A DNA stretch of 64,000 nt from Ectobius pallidus (lineage: Eukaryota > Arthropoda > Insecta > Blattodea > Ectobiidae). Positions 1 through 11,000 of the stretch are shown piece after piece (the first letter of the stretch is position 1; every line of letters begins with the position of its first letter). The DNA is taken from contig CAXKWD010000007.1 in NCBI GenBank assembly GCA_964059195.1, forward strand, positions 62,310,705 to 62,374,704, read 5' to 3'. Under the pieces are notes generated by a model. The model saw nothing but the letters and a program-made list of their open reading frames with translations. It was not told the origin of the DNA and did not search any database. The position numbers and the translations under genes are program-made.

Positions 1-207
1 CAGCAGGGACAATGATCTGTGGTTCATGAAAGCTTATATATCTATCTTGAATGTCAACTGTACAATAACAGTGGGAGCCCGGTCACAAAAATCACTAATT
101 AGTGTGCCTCACAGTACTGCATATGACATAACTTGTCTGTCTGTGAGGTAGACCATTAGGGCAATCAGTCTTAGGAGAGAGGTTCCTTCCGGCGCTGTGA
201 ATTGAAC

Positions 208-280
208 TCCGGCTTAGCTCAGTTGGTAGAGCATTGGCGCGAATAGCCAAAGGTCCTGGGTTCAAGTCCCAGTGTCGGAG
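208..280 (+). tRNA. tRNA-like sequence, anticodon position GAA (Phe), array copy 1
   Basis: The 73 bases fold as a canonical cloverleaf: acceptor tccggct/tgtcgga (one G-T pair, one T-T mismatch), D stem gctc/gagc, anticodon stem ttggc/gccaa, 5-base variable loop, T stem ctggg/cccag with ttcaagt loop. The anticodon loop gcgaata puts GAA at positions 34-36, but C33 replaces the universal T33 and T37 replaces the usual purine, so decoding ability is doubtful. A T5 run at 284-288 could end Pol III transcription. It is best read as a tRNA-derived repeat component or pseudogene. Confidence 0.7.
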
Positions 281-521
281 GAATTTTTCTCCTATAATAT
301 TCTCATGTAGTGTCCAGCAGGGACAATGATCTGTGGTTCATGAAAGCTTATATATCTATCTTGAATGTCAACTGTACAATAACAGTGGGAGCCCGGTCAC
401 AAAAATCACTAATTAGTGTGCCTCACAGTACTGCATATGACATAACTTGTCTGTCTGTGAGGTAGACCATTAGGGCAATCAGTCTTAGGAGAGAGGTTCC
501 TTCCGGCGCTGTGAATTGAAC

Positions 522-594
522 TCCGGCTTAGCTCAGTTGGTAGAGCATTGGCGCGAATAGCCGAAGGTCCTGGGTTCAAGTCCCAGTGTCGGAG
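522..594 (+). tRNA. tRNA-like sequence, array copy 2
   Basis: Same cloverleaf and GAA anticodon position as copy 1, except for a single A to G change in the 3' side of the anticodon stem (gccga) that weakens one pair. T5 terminator follows. Confidence 0.65.
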
Positions 595-835
595 GAATTT
601 TTCTCCTATAATATTCTCATGTAGTGTCCAGCAGGGACAATGATCTGTGGTTCATGAAAGCTTATATATCTATCTTGAATGTCAACTGTACAATAACAGT
701 GGGAGCCCGGTCACAAAAATCACTAATTAGTGTGCCTCACAGTACTGCATATGACATAACTTGTCTGTCTGTGAGGTAGACCATTAGGGCAATCAGTCTT
801 AGGAGAGAGGTTCCTTCCGGCGCTGTGAATTGAAC

Positions 836-908
836 TCCGGCTTAGCTCAGTTGGTAGAGCATTGGCGCGAATAGCCAAAGGTCCTGGGTTCAAGTCCCAG
901 TGTCGGAG
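836..908 (+). tRNA. tRNA-like sequence, array copy 3
   Basis: Identical by eye to copy 1, including C33 and T37 in the anticodon loop and the T5 run just after the acceptor stem. Confidence 0.68.
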
Positions 909-1149
909 GAATTTTTCTCCTATAATATTCTCATGTAGTGTCCAGCAGGGACAATGATCTGTGGTTCATGAAAGCTTATATATCTATCTTGAATGTCAAC
1001 TGTACAATAACAGTGGGAGCCCGGTCACAAAAATCACTAATTAGTGTGCCTCACAGTACTGCATATGACATAACTTGTCTGTCTGTGAGGTAGACCATTA
1101 GGGCAATCAGTCTTAGGAGAGAGGTTCCTTCCGGCGCTGTGAATTGAAC

Positions 1150-1222
1150 TCCGGCTTAGCTCAGTTGGTAGAGCATTGGCGCGAATAGCCAAAGGTCCTG
1201 GGTTCAAGTCCCAGTGTCGGAG
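1150..1222 (+). tRNA. tRNA-like sequence, array copy 4
   Basis: Identical by eye to copy 1. The array breaks off some 18 bases beyond it, after the T5 run and the ctcctataat segment. Confidence 0.68.
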
Positions 1223-1240
1223 GAATTTTTCTCCTATAAT

Positions 1241-2213
1241 AACTGACCTTATTTTTCAATGTAGTCTCCCTGTAGTACATATTTTATTCATGATCCTTCA
1301 AGTAACAACATGCACCAACAAGAGTCATTCTCAACACTCAGTGGTCACCAAATGGTGGACCACAGTCTTTATCCAGACCGCAGGCAAGTTTTGTATGGAC
1401 CGTGATGATATTGTCTATTTGCAGAAAATATTAATGATTCATTCTCGGAAAATGTTTCATTCTACAACCCATTTTCCCTGTGACATCCGAAAGTATTGAA
1501 CAAATTTAGAACAGTCTCTTAATAAATAAACATCTAATGCATTTCAAGCAGATTGTTCAAACTAAAACATGCCATTTTTCCCATTGAACATCAACCATGG
1601 TGGACTTTGTGAGAAGTCTTTTTGAATTTATAGCCTGTGTACCGGTACTTTAAATTTATTTTCTTGTATTCTAAATATCATAATAAAAAACTTGATTTGA
1701 TATTAATTTTTATGCACTTCATTTCATTGGTATGAATTGTGTTTTGCACATAAAACAACTGATTCCAAAGAAAAGTTTTACCAAGTAAACCAAGTAGCCT
1801 AGGTTAGTAGAGTAGTTTGTAACATGTTGGAAGGGACGGTAGAAGGAGTTGGGGGGGGGGGGGAAGGCTTCAGTTTTCTGGACCACACAAGTTCAACAAT
1901 GTTTTGAAACGGACCTATAGGAAAAATTAATTGGTGACCTCTGGATTAAATCATGCCTATGAAAAAAATGACAGAGGAAAGATTAAATGGACTGGCCCTG
2001 TTAAATATTCACCTTAGAGATCCTTCCTGAAGAAGTTCTGGACAAGTTCACACTGAAGAATAAGAGAAAAATGCAGTTGCTTCATTTGAAAATTCAGTAT
2101 ATTTTACTCTATGTAATGTATTCTGCTTCTCTTCAGAAAGTAAAATTTAACTGTGATTTACACAATTACTTATGCTTTTTCATCTTAAACCATAACAATT
2201 CTGAGCCCCCCTG
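1241..2213. other. No gene recognised
   Basis: AT-rich sequence with only short random open frames. A homopolymer of about 14 G lies near 1850-1863. I see no exon, RNA gene or mobile-element signature. Confidence 0.5.
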
Positions 2214-2922
2214 TAGTCCAGTATATAGATACAATCCACCTTGCATTAATTAGGGTAAAAGATTTTTCTTTCTTATATTGTTTGGTATAGTAAGAGTAGT
2301 GTAAATCTAAATTTTCGACCTCGAAAGCCCTAGGGACAACTTTCTGTGAGCAAAAAACCTCGAAATTTTCGCACTTTTTTCAGTTTATCGGAAAAATCTC
2401 CTAGATATCAACTCCTCGCAAACATTTGTCTATCATCATTCGAAAGAGCATAAAATTTCCTGCAAAATGCATTGGTCAAACTTTAATTTACATGTAGTAT
2501 TACAGGTACTATAGTACTTGGAATTTTTTAAAAACATATTAAAAGGCGTGTATTGGCCCATTTTGTCGATTTATGGCGGTTTATGTAGTCCATTGTGCGT
2601 TTTAGTTATGAATGACCATTCATTATGTATATGTACATGTATTACAAGGTTACCTTTGGGGGGTCAAATTCGATGAACTTAAGTTTACGACCAGATAACA
2701 TAGAAAGTTTAAAATCCGTTTAAAATTACGTACCGTAACTTAGGTGTAAAAAAAAAAAAATTGAATTCCTTTTTTTTAAGCGAGGTCTACTGTTCAAGGT
2801 AGCATACTGCCCGTGTAAGGTAAATAAATCACAGAATTGCTTAATTATAATGCCACTTTGTGATTTTATTCGTATTTAGGTTGAAAGGTGGGAGAAATGA
2901 GTCAGCAAACGTTGTGATGAGA
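2214..2922 (+). repeat. Left terminal inverted repeat of element 1 (~700 bp)
   Basis: Mirrors 4204-4902. It contains TTTTCGACCTCGA and the cacttttttcagttt block that is also present in the arms of element 2. Confidence 0.85.
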
Positions 2923-3394
2923 GGATCTGATGGTCTGTTGGTCTTAAATAGGCTAGCGGACAGTGGACACAAGGGAAGGTCTATCTGCAATATATTGTGA
3001 TACCATGGAAACTTACTGCAGTGATTACAGTGTCATCTGAGCAGTATGTAGACACAAGGCCCTCTTGAGTGGATTGAGACAAGGATGATACACTGAAACT
3101 GAAGCTATGGTTTGTTCAGCACGATCCGTTTCCCATAACAGACTCTATAATGTTAATAAATAGTGGAGTAGTAGGTGAAAAGCAGGGTAATTGTCAATGA
3201 TCCCAAGAAGTAGGCAAATGATTGATAAAAACTTCAAAAGCCTACACTTGAAACGAAATGATAAAGTAATTACACTTGCTCATGTCACGAACACCTTGAA
3301 GATTGGTTTCGAACAGGTGACCACTGTTCATGCATTGATATTGTTTCAGAGAACCTGCATAGCAAAGACTTGAAGAGGTACTTCACCTACAAAC

Positions 3395-4290
3395 TTGCTC
3401 CTTCTTTGTTCAGCAAAGAAGGATTATGAAAGGGTACCAAATCATTACAATGTTTTCAAGCCTCTAGATATCCAAATATCGTTTCTGAAATGCACGTTGG
3501 CTATTGTCATTCATAAAGTACTGTGGAAAAGCAATGAATCATTTGGTTTTATCTGCAAGAGGTACGTCAGCTATGTTAAGAAGCAATATGAGTCGGAATT
3601 AATGATCGTGTTTGGTGGATACCAAAATGATGTGAATCAACGAGGTACTAAAAGTTCAGAAAGGGTTCGCCGTTCCAAGATAGAGTTCAGCTGATATAAT
3701 TTTTTATGAGAAAACATTCCCTGCTGTTTCCCAATAGGCCTAGAAGTTCTTGGGGAATGACAGTAATAAGAGTAGTCTCTTACAAATGTTGAAAAAAACA
3801 TTTCGAAAATATTTGCAAGTATTACAGGCAGTAGAAGACGCAGATGTGCTTATAGTTACTACAGCTATGTCAAAAGTAGCCACTTAGGATAGCGTCGTTG
3901 TAGGTGAGGATACTGGCATGCTTGTACTCCTGTCCGGGATACCCAATTCAAGCCAAAACATACACCTTCTCAAATCAGGAAGGAGTGGCAAACATGACGC
4001 TCACTTCAGAACCTCATATGAATATGATCCAATGTATCTTCTATTTATTCATGCTTTTAGTGGTTGAGATACCACCTGAATTCCATTTGACCATGGAAAA
4101 ACAAAACTTTTCATTGCAAATAACCAAGCTTGAAAAAAATACACTTCAGTTTTTACAAGTTTACTGCAACCAAGGAAGAAATCAGCCATGCAGGACCCCT
4201 CCGCTCATCACAACGTTTGCTGACTCATTTCTCCCACCTTTCAACCTAAATACGAATAAAATCACAAAGTGGCATTATAATTAAGGAATT
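3395..4290 (+). pseudogene. Decayed FEN1/XPG-like nuclease gene of element 1
   Basis: Read across several frames, this stretch is collinear with the better-kept gene in element 2. About 3540-3660 encodes RYVSYVKKQYESELMIVFGGY, matching the N-nuclease segment (…NYVDYVHRHFG…VVFDGY) but with Gly for the first catalytic Asp of VVFDGY. About 3825-3880 encodes QAVEDADVLIVTTA, the acidic I-region. Near 3895-3925 VGEDTGMLVLL follows, and near 4045-4070 FIHAFSG-stop-DTT, where TGA replaces the Cys codon of the family motif GCDTTS. Several stops and frameshifts make it non-functional. In the family, FEN1/XPG-fold enzymes cut DNA flaps using clustered Asp/Glu residues and Mg ions. Its role in the transposon is unknown. 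No start codon can be chosen. Confidence 0.75.
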
Positions 4291-4902
4291 CTGTGATTTA
4301 TTTACCTTACACTGGCAGTATGCTACAGTGAACAGTAAACCTCGCTTAAAAAAAAGGAATTAAAAAATAATTTCTTTTACACCAAGTTACGTAATTTTAA
4401 ACGGATTTTATCTGGTCGTAAATTTATGTTAATCGAATTTGACCCCCCCAAAGGTAACCTTGTAATACATGTGCATATACATAATGAATGGTTATTCATA
4501 ACTAAAACGCATAATGGACTACATAAACCACCATAAATGGATAAAATGGGCCAATACACGCCTTTTAATATATTGTTTAATAATTCCAAGTACTATTGTA
4601 CCTGTAATACTACATGTAAATTAAAGTTTGACCAGTGCATTTTGCAGGAAATTTTATGCTCTTTCGAATGATGATAGACAAATGTTTGCGAGGAGTTGAT
4701 ATCTAGGAGATTTTTCCGATAAACTGAAAAAAGTGCGAAAATTTCGAGGTTTTTTGCTCACAGAAAGTTGTCCCTAGGGCTTTCGAGGTCGAAAATTTAG
4801 ATTTACACTACTCTTACTATACCAAACAATATAAGAAAGAAAAATCTTTTACCCTAATTAATGCAAGGTGAACCCTTTTTTCGCTACCTATATACTGGAC
4901 TA
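4204..4902 (-). repeat. Right terminal inverted repeat of element 1 (~700 bp)
   Basis: Inverted copy of 2214-2922. It runs from ctcatcacaacg at 4204 to the ACTGGACTA terminus at 4894-4902. Confidence 0.85.
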
Positions 4903-5289
4903 ATGAGCAAATTTTAGATCTGCTACCGACTCCTCACAAGCAGAATGATCTCATAATCTCTGATGTGCTAAGCATAGAGTTTGTAAAATTGCTTCCTAGG
5001 TTGCGTTCACAATCGATAGATATCGAAGTCTTTGACATTATCACTACCATTTCATTTATTCTTTTGATTCCCCATTCTTTGTTTTGTTTGCGGAGTGGTT
5101 GTGTTTGTTGTGGTCTATTGATTTTCCTTGTTCATTTCATCATTTGAGATTCAAAGCTTGCACATGAAGCAGTCATTTAACGACATTACCAGGCAGTGTT
5201 GAACAATCAATCTTCTGTCTGGTTTCCCTGACCAAAATGCAAAGCCTGTTCATAATCATAGTTGGTTATTGCTTTATCTTTTATAATCT
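4903..5289. other. No gene recognised
   Basis: Between element 1 and the proline-rich open frame. On the minus strand it would be the 3' UTR of that frame, but I see no clear AATAAA close to the stop. Confidence 0.4.
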
Positions 5290-6171
5290 TTATGTCTCGC
5301 TCACTTTTGGCACGGGGAAATATATTCTATTATTGAACTGATCAACAACCTGGTTATGCTGTTTCAAAAACTGTCTCCATTGCTGATTTACATTGGTAAT
5401 ATAAGAATACGTTTGATCTTGTCTTACATGTGCAGCATCAGTCAGTTGTTTCTGCCTTAGTTTTTCTGCTTCCATATATTGGCCAAGAAGTTGGTTTACA
5501 TTGCTTTGAGCTTGTCCAGTTTGCAATCCTTTATCGGTAGATATTGTGGTGCTTCGAAAAGGTGATAAAGAATCTGTCTGGTGATTTTCTTGAATTTGAC
5601 CTCTATTTTGTATTCCTCCATTGCTGTCAACTATGGTTCCCTGAAACTGAGGCTCGTTATTGGACACAGATTTTGTAGCCACTGATAATGGAGGTACAGG
5701 AGGTATTCCAGCAGGTGGTATGAACGGTGAAGGTATGAAGGGTGGTACTGGAGGCACAATTGGTGAAGGTATGAAAGGTGGCACACCAAAAGGTGGTACA
5801 AACACGCGGTCCCCATAAGCCAAGGAAAAAGCAGCATTAATAGTTTTACCAAAGACGTTGAATGAGTTAGTAGCAGATAAAGTCCCTGTTCCAGAAGAAC
5901 CACCAAGAAGTCCACCCCAAAGAATCAGGTTCTTTAGTTGCTTAGCAGCCATTTTTAACAAAAGACGGCCTTGTCTGGAAGATGCTGATGTTGAAGTAAG
6001 ATCTCGTTCAGAACGTCTAAGCTGCCTTTTATTGTACATTGCTTCCATTATATCTTTAGATGTGAGCTGGTATAAGATATATTGTTTGGGATATTTTCTT
6101 AATAGGAATATAGCAGGTTCCTTATATGTTACTACATCAAAAACATTCATATCGATAAAGGAAGTGTTCAT
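5290..6171 (-). CDS. Proline-rich hypothetical protein, probable last exon
   Basis: A 293-codon open frame, much longer than the background. The first third is rich in charged residues and Leu (…IFLLRKYPKQYILYQL…). Residues ~80-125 are Gly/Ser/Thr-rich. Residues ~127-163 form degenerate repeats of PPF(I)PSP and VPP. The last ~90 residues are Gln/Asn-rich and may form a helix (EAEKLRQKQLTDAAHVRQDQ). No signal peptide is evident at the annotated Met. The frame stays open upstream to a good splice acceptor (pyrimidine-rich ttattctag ending at 6186), so it could begin as an internal-exon …DLLEM…, which would make this a terminal exon. I recognise no domain. It lies outside the mobile elements and lacks transposon motifs, so a host gene is plausible. 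It could also be a chance survivor. Confidence 0.55.
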   Translation of the reverse strand: MNTSFIDMNVFDVVTYKEPAIFLLRKYPKQYILYQLTSKDIMEAMYNKRQLRRSERDLTSTSASSRQGRLLLKMAAKQLKNLILWGGLLGGSSGTGTLSATNSFNVFGKTINAAFSLAYGDRVFVPPFGVPPFIPSPIVPPVPPFIPSPFIPPAGIPPVPPLSVATKSVSNNEPQFQGTIVDSNGGIQNRGQIQENHQTDSLSPFRSTTISTDKGLQTGQAQSNVNQLLGQYMEAEKLRQKQLTDAAHVRQDQTYSYITNVNQQWRQFLKQHNQVVDQFNNRIYFPVPKVSET

Positions 6172-6186
6172 CTCCAGCAGATCACC

Positions 6187-7720
6187 TAGAATAAAGAATT
6201 TGAATAATAATTACAGTAATAATAGTAATATTTTATCACAATTAATACTAGAAGGACCAACTGGTTATGACTATAATCGAGCTCCTGGTGCAACACAAGC
6301 ATTAGTGGTAAAATGCAATGTTAAGAAAAAAGTACACCGAGTTTTGGAAGTGTACAAGTACAAACTACAACACCTAAAAATGTATTTATTAACTAGAAAG
6401 TTGATTGCTGTAAACCAAAATCATATCAAATGTAATGATTGATCAACAAATATAGGCAGTTAAAAATTACAATTAATGCTGTTATTGCATAGAAGGCATA
6501 CTGTCCAGCCTTTACTGTACAATTTTTTTCACTTTTAGGCCTCAGATTCTGAGTCAGTGTCCGAAATTTTATTTATAACAATATTGTTCACACATTCCAC
6601 GTACAGACCATTCAGCATTTTTGTTTGTTTTAAAAATTTACACAATGATAATACGTGTGCTCTTTTAGCAGGATTTACTCCTAGTGCAGGCACATCATTG
6701 CAACATTTCTTCCCCATAAATCGCGATTTCTTGTTCTTTTATGCCCTTTAGATTTTGTTTCTCTATTGGCGATGCCTTCTGATGAAATAATATGCTCGTC
6801 GGAGTTTTCCATTTTGCTTAAACAATGTGACTTCTAATGGTGCATGGTCACGTACTGCTTCTATTCTCACAGATACTGACTGGCTTATGTGCAAGATGTT
6901 GTTTACAAGGATCTCCTGCCTTCTACAGAAGAGATACAGAACTAATTTTTATAGAACCAATAGTCGAAGGTTTGAAGAGTATGATGCACACATTTTGCAA
7001 TAACAGCATTAGCTGGCTAACAGTAGTCTTGCACCCAGGTACTAAATTGTTTTGCGTCTTCTGTCCAAGAAACTGTTTCTTGTGACTTTTGTTGAATTTT
7101 TTCACTTAATGTTCCCTTAAAATTTCATGATCAGAATATTATTAGTTACAGGGATATCCAACGCTCTTACCTGAAGGACCAGCACAAGTCATTTTGACAT
7201 GTGAAGAGTCCCTTATTTGTCTGCTCCTGTGAACTACAAATACTGCTGATTTATAATTATTTTCCACTGCATTACAATATAAATAATAAACCTTCACCAT
7301 AATTATGTTCTTTTATTTTACATTTGTTTGACTGTTATCAATGTGTTATATAAGTCATTTTAATTTATGTCAACGATAGATATTTAAAATTCTTGTTTCT
7401 TTCAAGTACTTCAATTTGTATTAGATAATGCACAGAATTCCCTATTATCCATAGACAAGTTGCATATGTAGTTCTTTCTAGTAAAAGAAGATCTGGTTCC
7501 ATGAATATAATTATTAGCAGCAGGCCATGAGTATCTGTCTATTTTCAACTCCTGCAAATAGCACTTCATTTTCACCCATATACAGTGAATAATGTTATCA
7601 CTTTTATGAAGTCACATACGGATTAATATTGATACTTTGAAAAAATGCTGTTTATTGTGATCAAAGATTTGTTTTATGTTACCACATTTTCCTTTTTTAC
7701 GCTTTATTTTCAAGTGAGAA
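6187..7720. other. No gene recognised
   Basis: AT-rich stretch. Small open frames on both strands around 6535-7105 overlap each other and show no conserved motif. Possibly intron of the 5290-6171 gene if that frame is a terminal exon. Confidence 0.4.
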
Positions 7721-7739
7721 TATTATAGGAGAAAAATTC

Positions 7740-7811
7740 CTCCGACACTGGGATTTGAACCCAGGACCTTTGGCTATTCGCACCAATGCCTACCAACTGA
7801 GCTAAGCCGGA
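7740..7811 (-). tRNA. tRNA-like pseudogene in the diverged unit
   Basis: Same cloverleaf sequence as the array copies with a one-base deletion on the anticodon-arm side (caatgcctacc for caatgctctacc), which disrupts the D-arm junction. Anticodon position GAA is retained. Likely inactive. Confidence 0.6.
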
Positions 7812-7997
7812 GTTCAATTCACAGTGCCAGATGGAACCTCTCTCCTATAACTGATTGCCCTAATGGTCTACCTCACTGGCAGATAAGTTATGTCATATGC
7901 AGTACTGTGAGGCAGTGATTTTTGTGACTGGGCTCCCACTGTTATTGTACATTCAAGATAGATATATAAGCATTCATGAACCACAGATTATTGTCTC

Positions 7998-8006
7998 TGT
8001 TGGACA

Positions 8007-8007
<1 letters not shown>
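7998..8007. repeat. 10-bp target-site duplication of the RTE LINE (3' side)
   Basis: tgttggacat at 7998-8007 is repeated exactly at 11388-11397 and abuts the LINE on both sides. Confidence 0.85.
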
Positions 8008-8044
<37 letters not shown>

Positions 8045-11000
8045 ATCCTGTCCTCTTGTACCTTTCGGTGTCGAGGGGTTGCAGAGAGCACGCCATTCTT
8101 TTCTATTCAGTGCCGACTGTTTGGCTTTCTCCCACGTAATATTTCTTCTATGAAGCATCTCTCTCATAGACTCATCATCCCATGTCTTTCTAGGTCTTCC
8201 TCTGGGTCTCTTTCCCATACCTCCTAATCGTGCTTCCCACACCTGTTTTGGCACCCTATTATTGTTCATTCGGTTTAGATGTCCAAACCATCTTAATTGA
8301 CCTTGCTCAATCCGATCCTGCAGAGGTTGAACTTCTAATGTCTTCCTAATGGTGTGGTTCCTTACTTTATCCCGTCTGGTCTTTCCCGCTACATTTCTTA
8401 AAAACTTCATTTCAGCTGTTTGTATCTTTTGTTGTATTTTGTTGGTTATTGTCCACGATTCACTTCCATATATCAATGTTGGAATATATGTAGAATTATA
8501 TACAGCCATTTTTGTCTTTTTACTAATTTCCTTCTTCCTTAGAAATCCTCTATTTATGGCATTGTAGAGTTTACTCGTATTAAGTAGTCTTTTATTCAGC
8601 TCCTCGACAATCTTTCCATCCTGGTTAATAGTTATCCCAAGGTATTTAAAATTATCAACTTGTTCTAATTCCTTGTCCCCGATTTGCACTTTACATTCTT
8701 TCTTTTCCCTTCCAATCATCATTGTTTTAGTTTTATTTTGGTTTATCGCCATATTCCTCTTTTCTAGTTCTGATCTCATTAGTTCTATATTTCTTTGTAA
8801 ATTTGCCTCAGATCTAGCAAACAGTAGCCTACTATATCATCTGCATATAGTAACTCACATATGTTTATACATTTCATCTTCCAGTTTCTAACTGGAAATT
8901 TCCTCAACTTTCCTTTTACTTCTTTGAGTGCATCATCCATTAATATTATGAACAAGTAAGGAGAGAGTATATCTCCTTGTCTTACTCCAGCTGTAACTCC
9001 AAACACCTGGTAAGTATAATTTCCAGTTCTGACATAACATCTACTTACTTTATAAAAGGTTCGTATAGCTTTTATCAGATGCGGATTGATTTCCTTCTTC
9101 TTTAACACTCTCCATATTTCTCGCCATGGAACCCTGTCGAAAGCTTTCTCCAAGTCCATGAAACATAAGTAAAGCTCTCTGTCATATTCTATTATTTTTT
9201 CAATTACTTGCCTCACAGTGAATATATGGTCTTGGACACTTCTGCCTGGGCGGAACCCACTTTGTGTTTCTTCCAGCTTATTTTCTACTTCCTCTCTTAA
9301 TCTTGTTTCCAGTATTCTGGAATATACTTTCCCTGGTACGCTAAGCAATGCAATTCCTCTATGGTTTTCACATGCCCTATTGTCTCCTTTCTTAAAAACC
9401 GGTATAAGGATGGAGACTTCCCAGTCCTTTACAATCTTCTTTTCTTTCCATGATATCTGAAGAATCTTCAGTAGGACTTCCTCAGCTCTCCTCCCCATGT
9501 ATTTGATCATTTCGGGTGCAATTTTATCTTGCTCAGCTGCCTTTCCGATTTTCATTTTCTTTACAGCTTTCTGGAGTTCCTCCATTGTAATCTCTTTTCC
9601 TTCTTCTCCACATGGCCCTTCCTGTTGTTCCTGTTCTTCTTCATTTCCTTTAGTTTCCAGTAGCTCCTGAAAATATTCCTTCCATCTTTCCATTATTTCT
9701 TTTGGTTTCGTCAGTAAATTTTTCCCTTTATCATAAATGAATTTCAAAGGGCATGGTTTCTGTTTCTTCATACTCTTCAGAACTTTGTAGAACAGCTTTT
9801 GGTTTTCTCTATAATTTTCTTCCATTTTCTCACCAAACTTTTCCCACATTTCTTTCTTTGCTACTTGCACTCCTTTCTTTACTATATCTCTTTGTTTTCT
9901 GTACCTATTCCTCAAAAGCTTCTAAAGTGCCCAGATCAAGGTATTTCTTCCATGTATTTTTCTTCTCTTTTATCAACATTCCAATTTCAGGAGTCCACCA
10001 GTGTGTTACTTTTCTTGTTCCTGTTGATTTAAACGTACCACAGACCTCTGCTGCTGCTGACAATATAAAGTATTCTTCCATTTCACCCATATCTTTTCGA
10101 AATCTTGCTCCTGGGCTATATCTACTTCCAGCTCTTTTAGACTTTCTTCCACCTTTTCATGTAGGTTTTTTTATTATCCTTCTCTCTTAATTTGTAAACT
10201 TTGATCCTTTCCTCCCCTTTCATTTTCCCCTCTTCTTTTTTGGTATGTAAGGTCTGTGTTTCTTCATTCTAGCTTTCTCCATGGTTACAAGCTTATGATC
10301 ACTGCCTAGTTCTGGGCCTCTTCTCACTCTTACATCTCTTATATGTTTCCTCATTTCTCTCTTAACAATTATATAGTCTATAATAGACTTCTCATTCCGA
10401 CTTCGTTCCTCTCTAGTGAATTTATGTATATCCTTATGGATAAACATAGTATTTAATATCACTAGGCCATTCATTACACAAAACTCCAGTAGTCTTACTC
10501 CATTATCATTTAATGCCTCTTCTCCTTTCCCAATTACTCCCTCCCATTCTTCTGCTCTATTTCCGATGCTTGCATTCATATCTCCTAAAATTATAATATC
10601 TCTCTCTAGCTCTTCTATGACTCTTTGCAGTTGTTTGTAGAACTGTTTTATTTTCTACGGTGTTACTGTCATTAGGAGCATACACTACAACCACAGTCCA
10701 CTTTTCTTCTTCCTCATTTATATCCACTGTCATAATTCTCTCATTTACGAATTTCCATCCTTTAAGGTTTTTCTCATCGTCTCTGTGTAGCAAAAATGCT
10801 ACCCCTCCCTTTGCTCTTTCATTTTTGGCAACTCCACTAAATATCATTATATAATGGTCATCCATTATTTCAATCCCATTCCCTTTCTTTTTCGTTTCTG
10901 TTAGAGCTAAATATTTCACATTTGTTTGTTTTATTTCTTTTATCATTTCATATTCCTTTCCGTTCAATTCTCTTACATTCCACGTACCAAGAATCGTTTT

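Larger units (their letters stand above)
1..1240 (+). repeat. Tandem array of four 314-bp tRNA-containing units
   Basis: The opening CAGCAGGGACAATGATC recurs at 315, 629 and 943, so the period is exactly 314 bp. The units look almost base-for-base identical; the one difference I noticed is A to G inside the tRNA-like stem of unit 2 (gccga for gccaa). The first unit begins at the window edge, so the array probably continues upstream. The fourth unit departs from the repeat after about 1240. Each unit ends with a tRNA-like sequence followed by a run of five T, the usual RNA polymerase III stop. Such uniformity points to very recent amplification, gene conversion or an assembly artefact. Diverged single units lie at 7721-8007 and 11398-11770. 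Confidence 0.95.
2214..4902 (+). mobile_element. Element 1: long-TIR DNA transposon with decayed FEN1/XPG-like nuclease gene
   Basis: The ends are TAGTCCAGTATATAG at 2214-2228 and its reverse complement at 4888-4902. From there two arms run inward for about 700 bp each (2214 to ~2922 and ~4204 to 4902) as near-perfect inverted copies, for example ttgaaaggtgggagaaatga at 2881-2900 against its complement near 4230-4250. The left arm lacks a short stretch next to the tip that the right arm keeps. Flanks are ..cctg and atga.., compatible with a TA target or with a decayed 3-bp TSD (ctg/atg). The interior holds a nuclease pseudogene in + orientation. Termini, the arm motif TTTTCGACCTCGA and the coded protein all match element 2 at 30312-34104, so the two are one family. 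It resembles XPG-encoding Academ-type elements; superfamily assignment is an inference. Confidence 0.85.
7721..8007 (-). repeat. Single diverged tRNA-containing unit (minus), split by the RTE LINE
   Basis: Reverse complement of most of the 314-bp unit: tRNA-like part, then aggtagaccattagggc, gggagccc and ggttcatgaa blocks. It has several substitutions. It breaks at 8007, where the LINE tail starts; the missing few bases (tacatgag…) resume after the LINE at 11398. Confidence 0.85.

Noticed and set aside
208..1222. Functional tRNA-Phe gene cluster
   Set aside because: C33, T37 and an acceptor sequence unlike known tRNA-Phe; embedded in a dispersed repeat. Kept as tRNA-like instead.
1..1240. 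CRISPR-like array
   Set aside because: The 314-bp units have no unique spacers; this is a tandem repeat in an animal genome.
6535..6717. 60-codon minus-strand frame with an acidic Ser end
   Set aside because: Too short, overlapped by a similar plus-strand frame, and no homology recognised.
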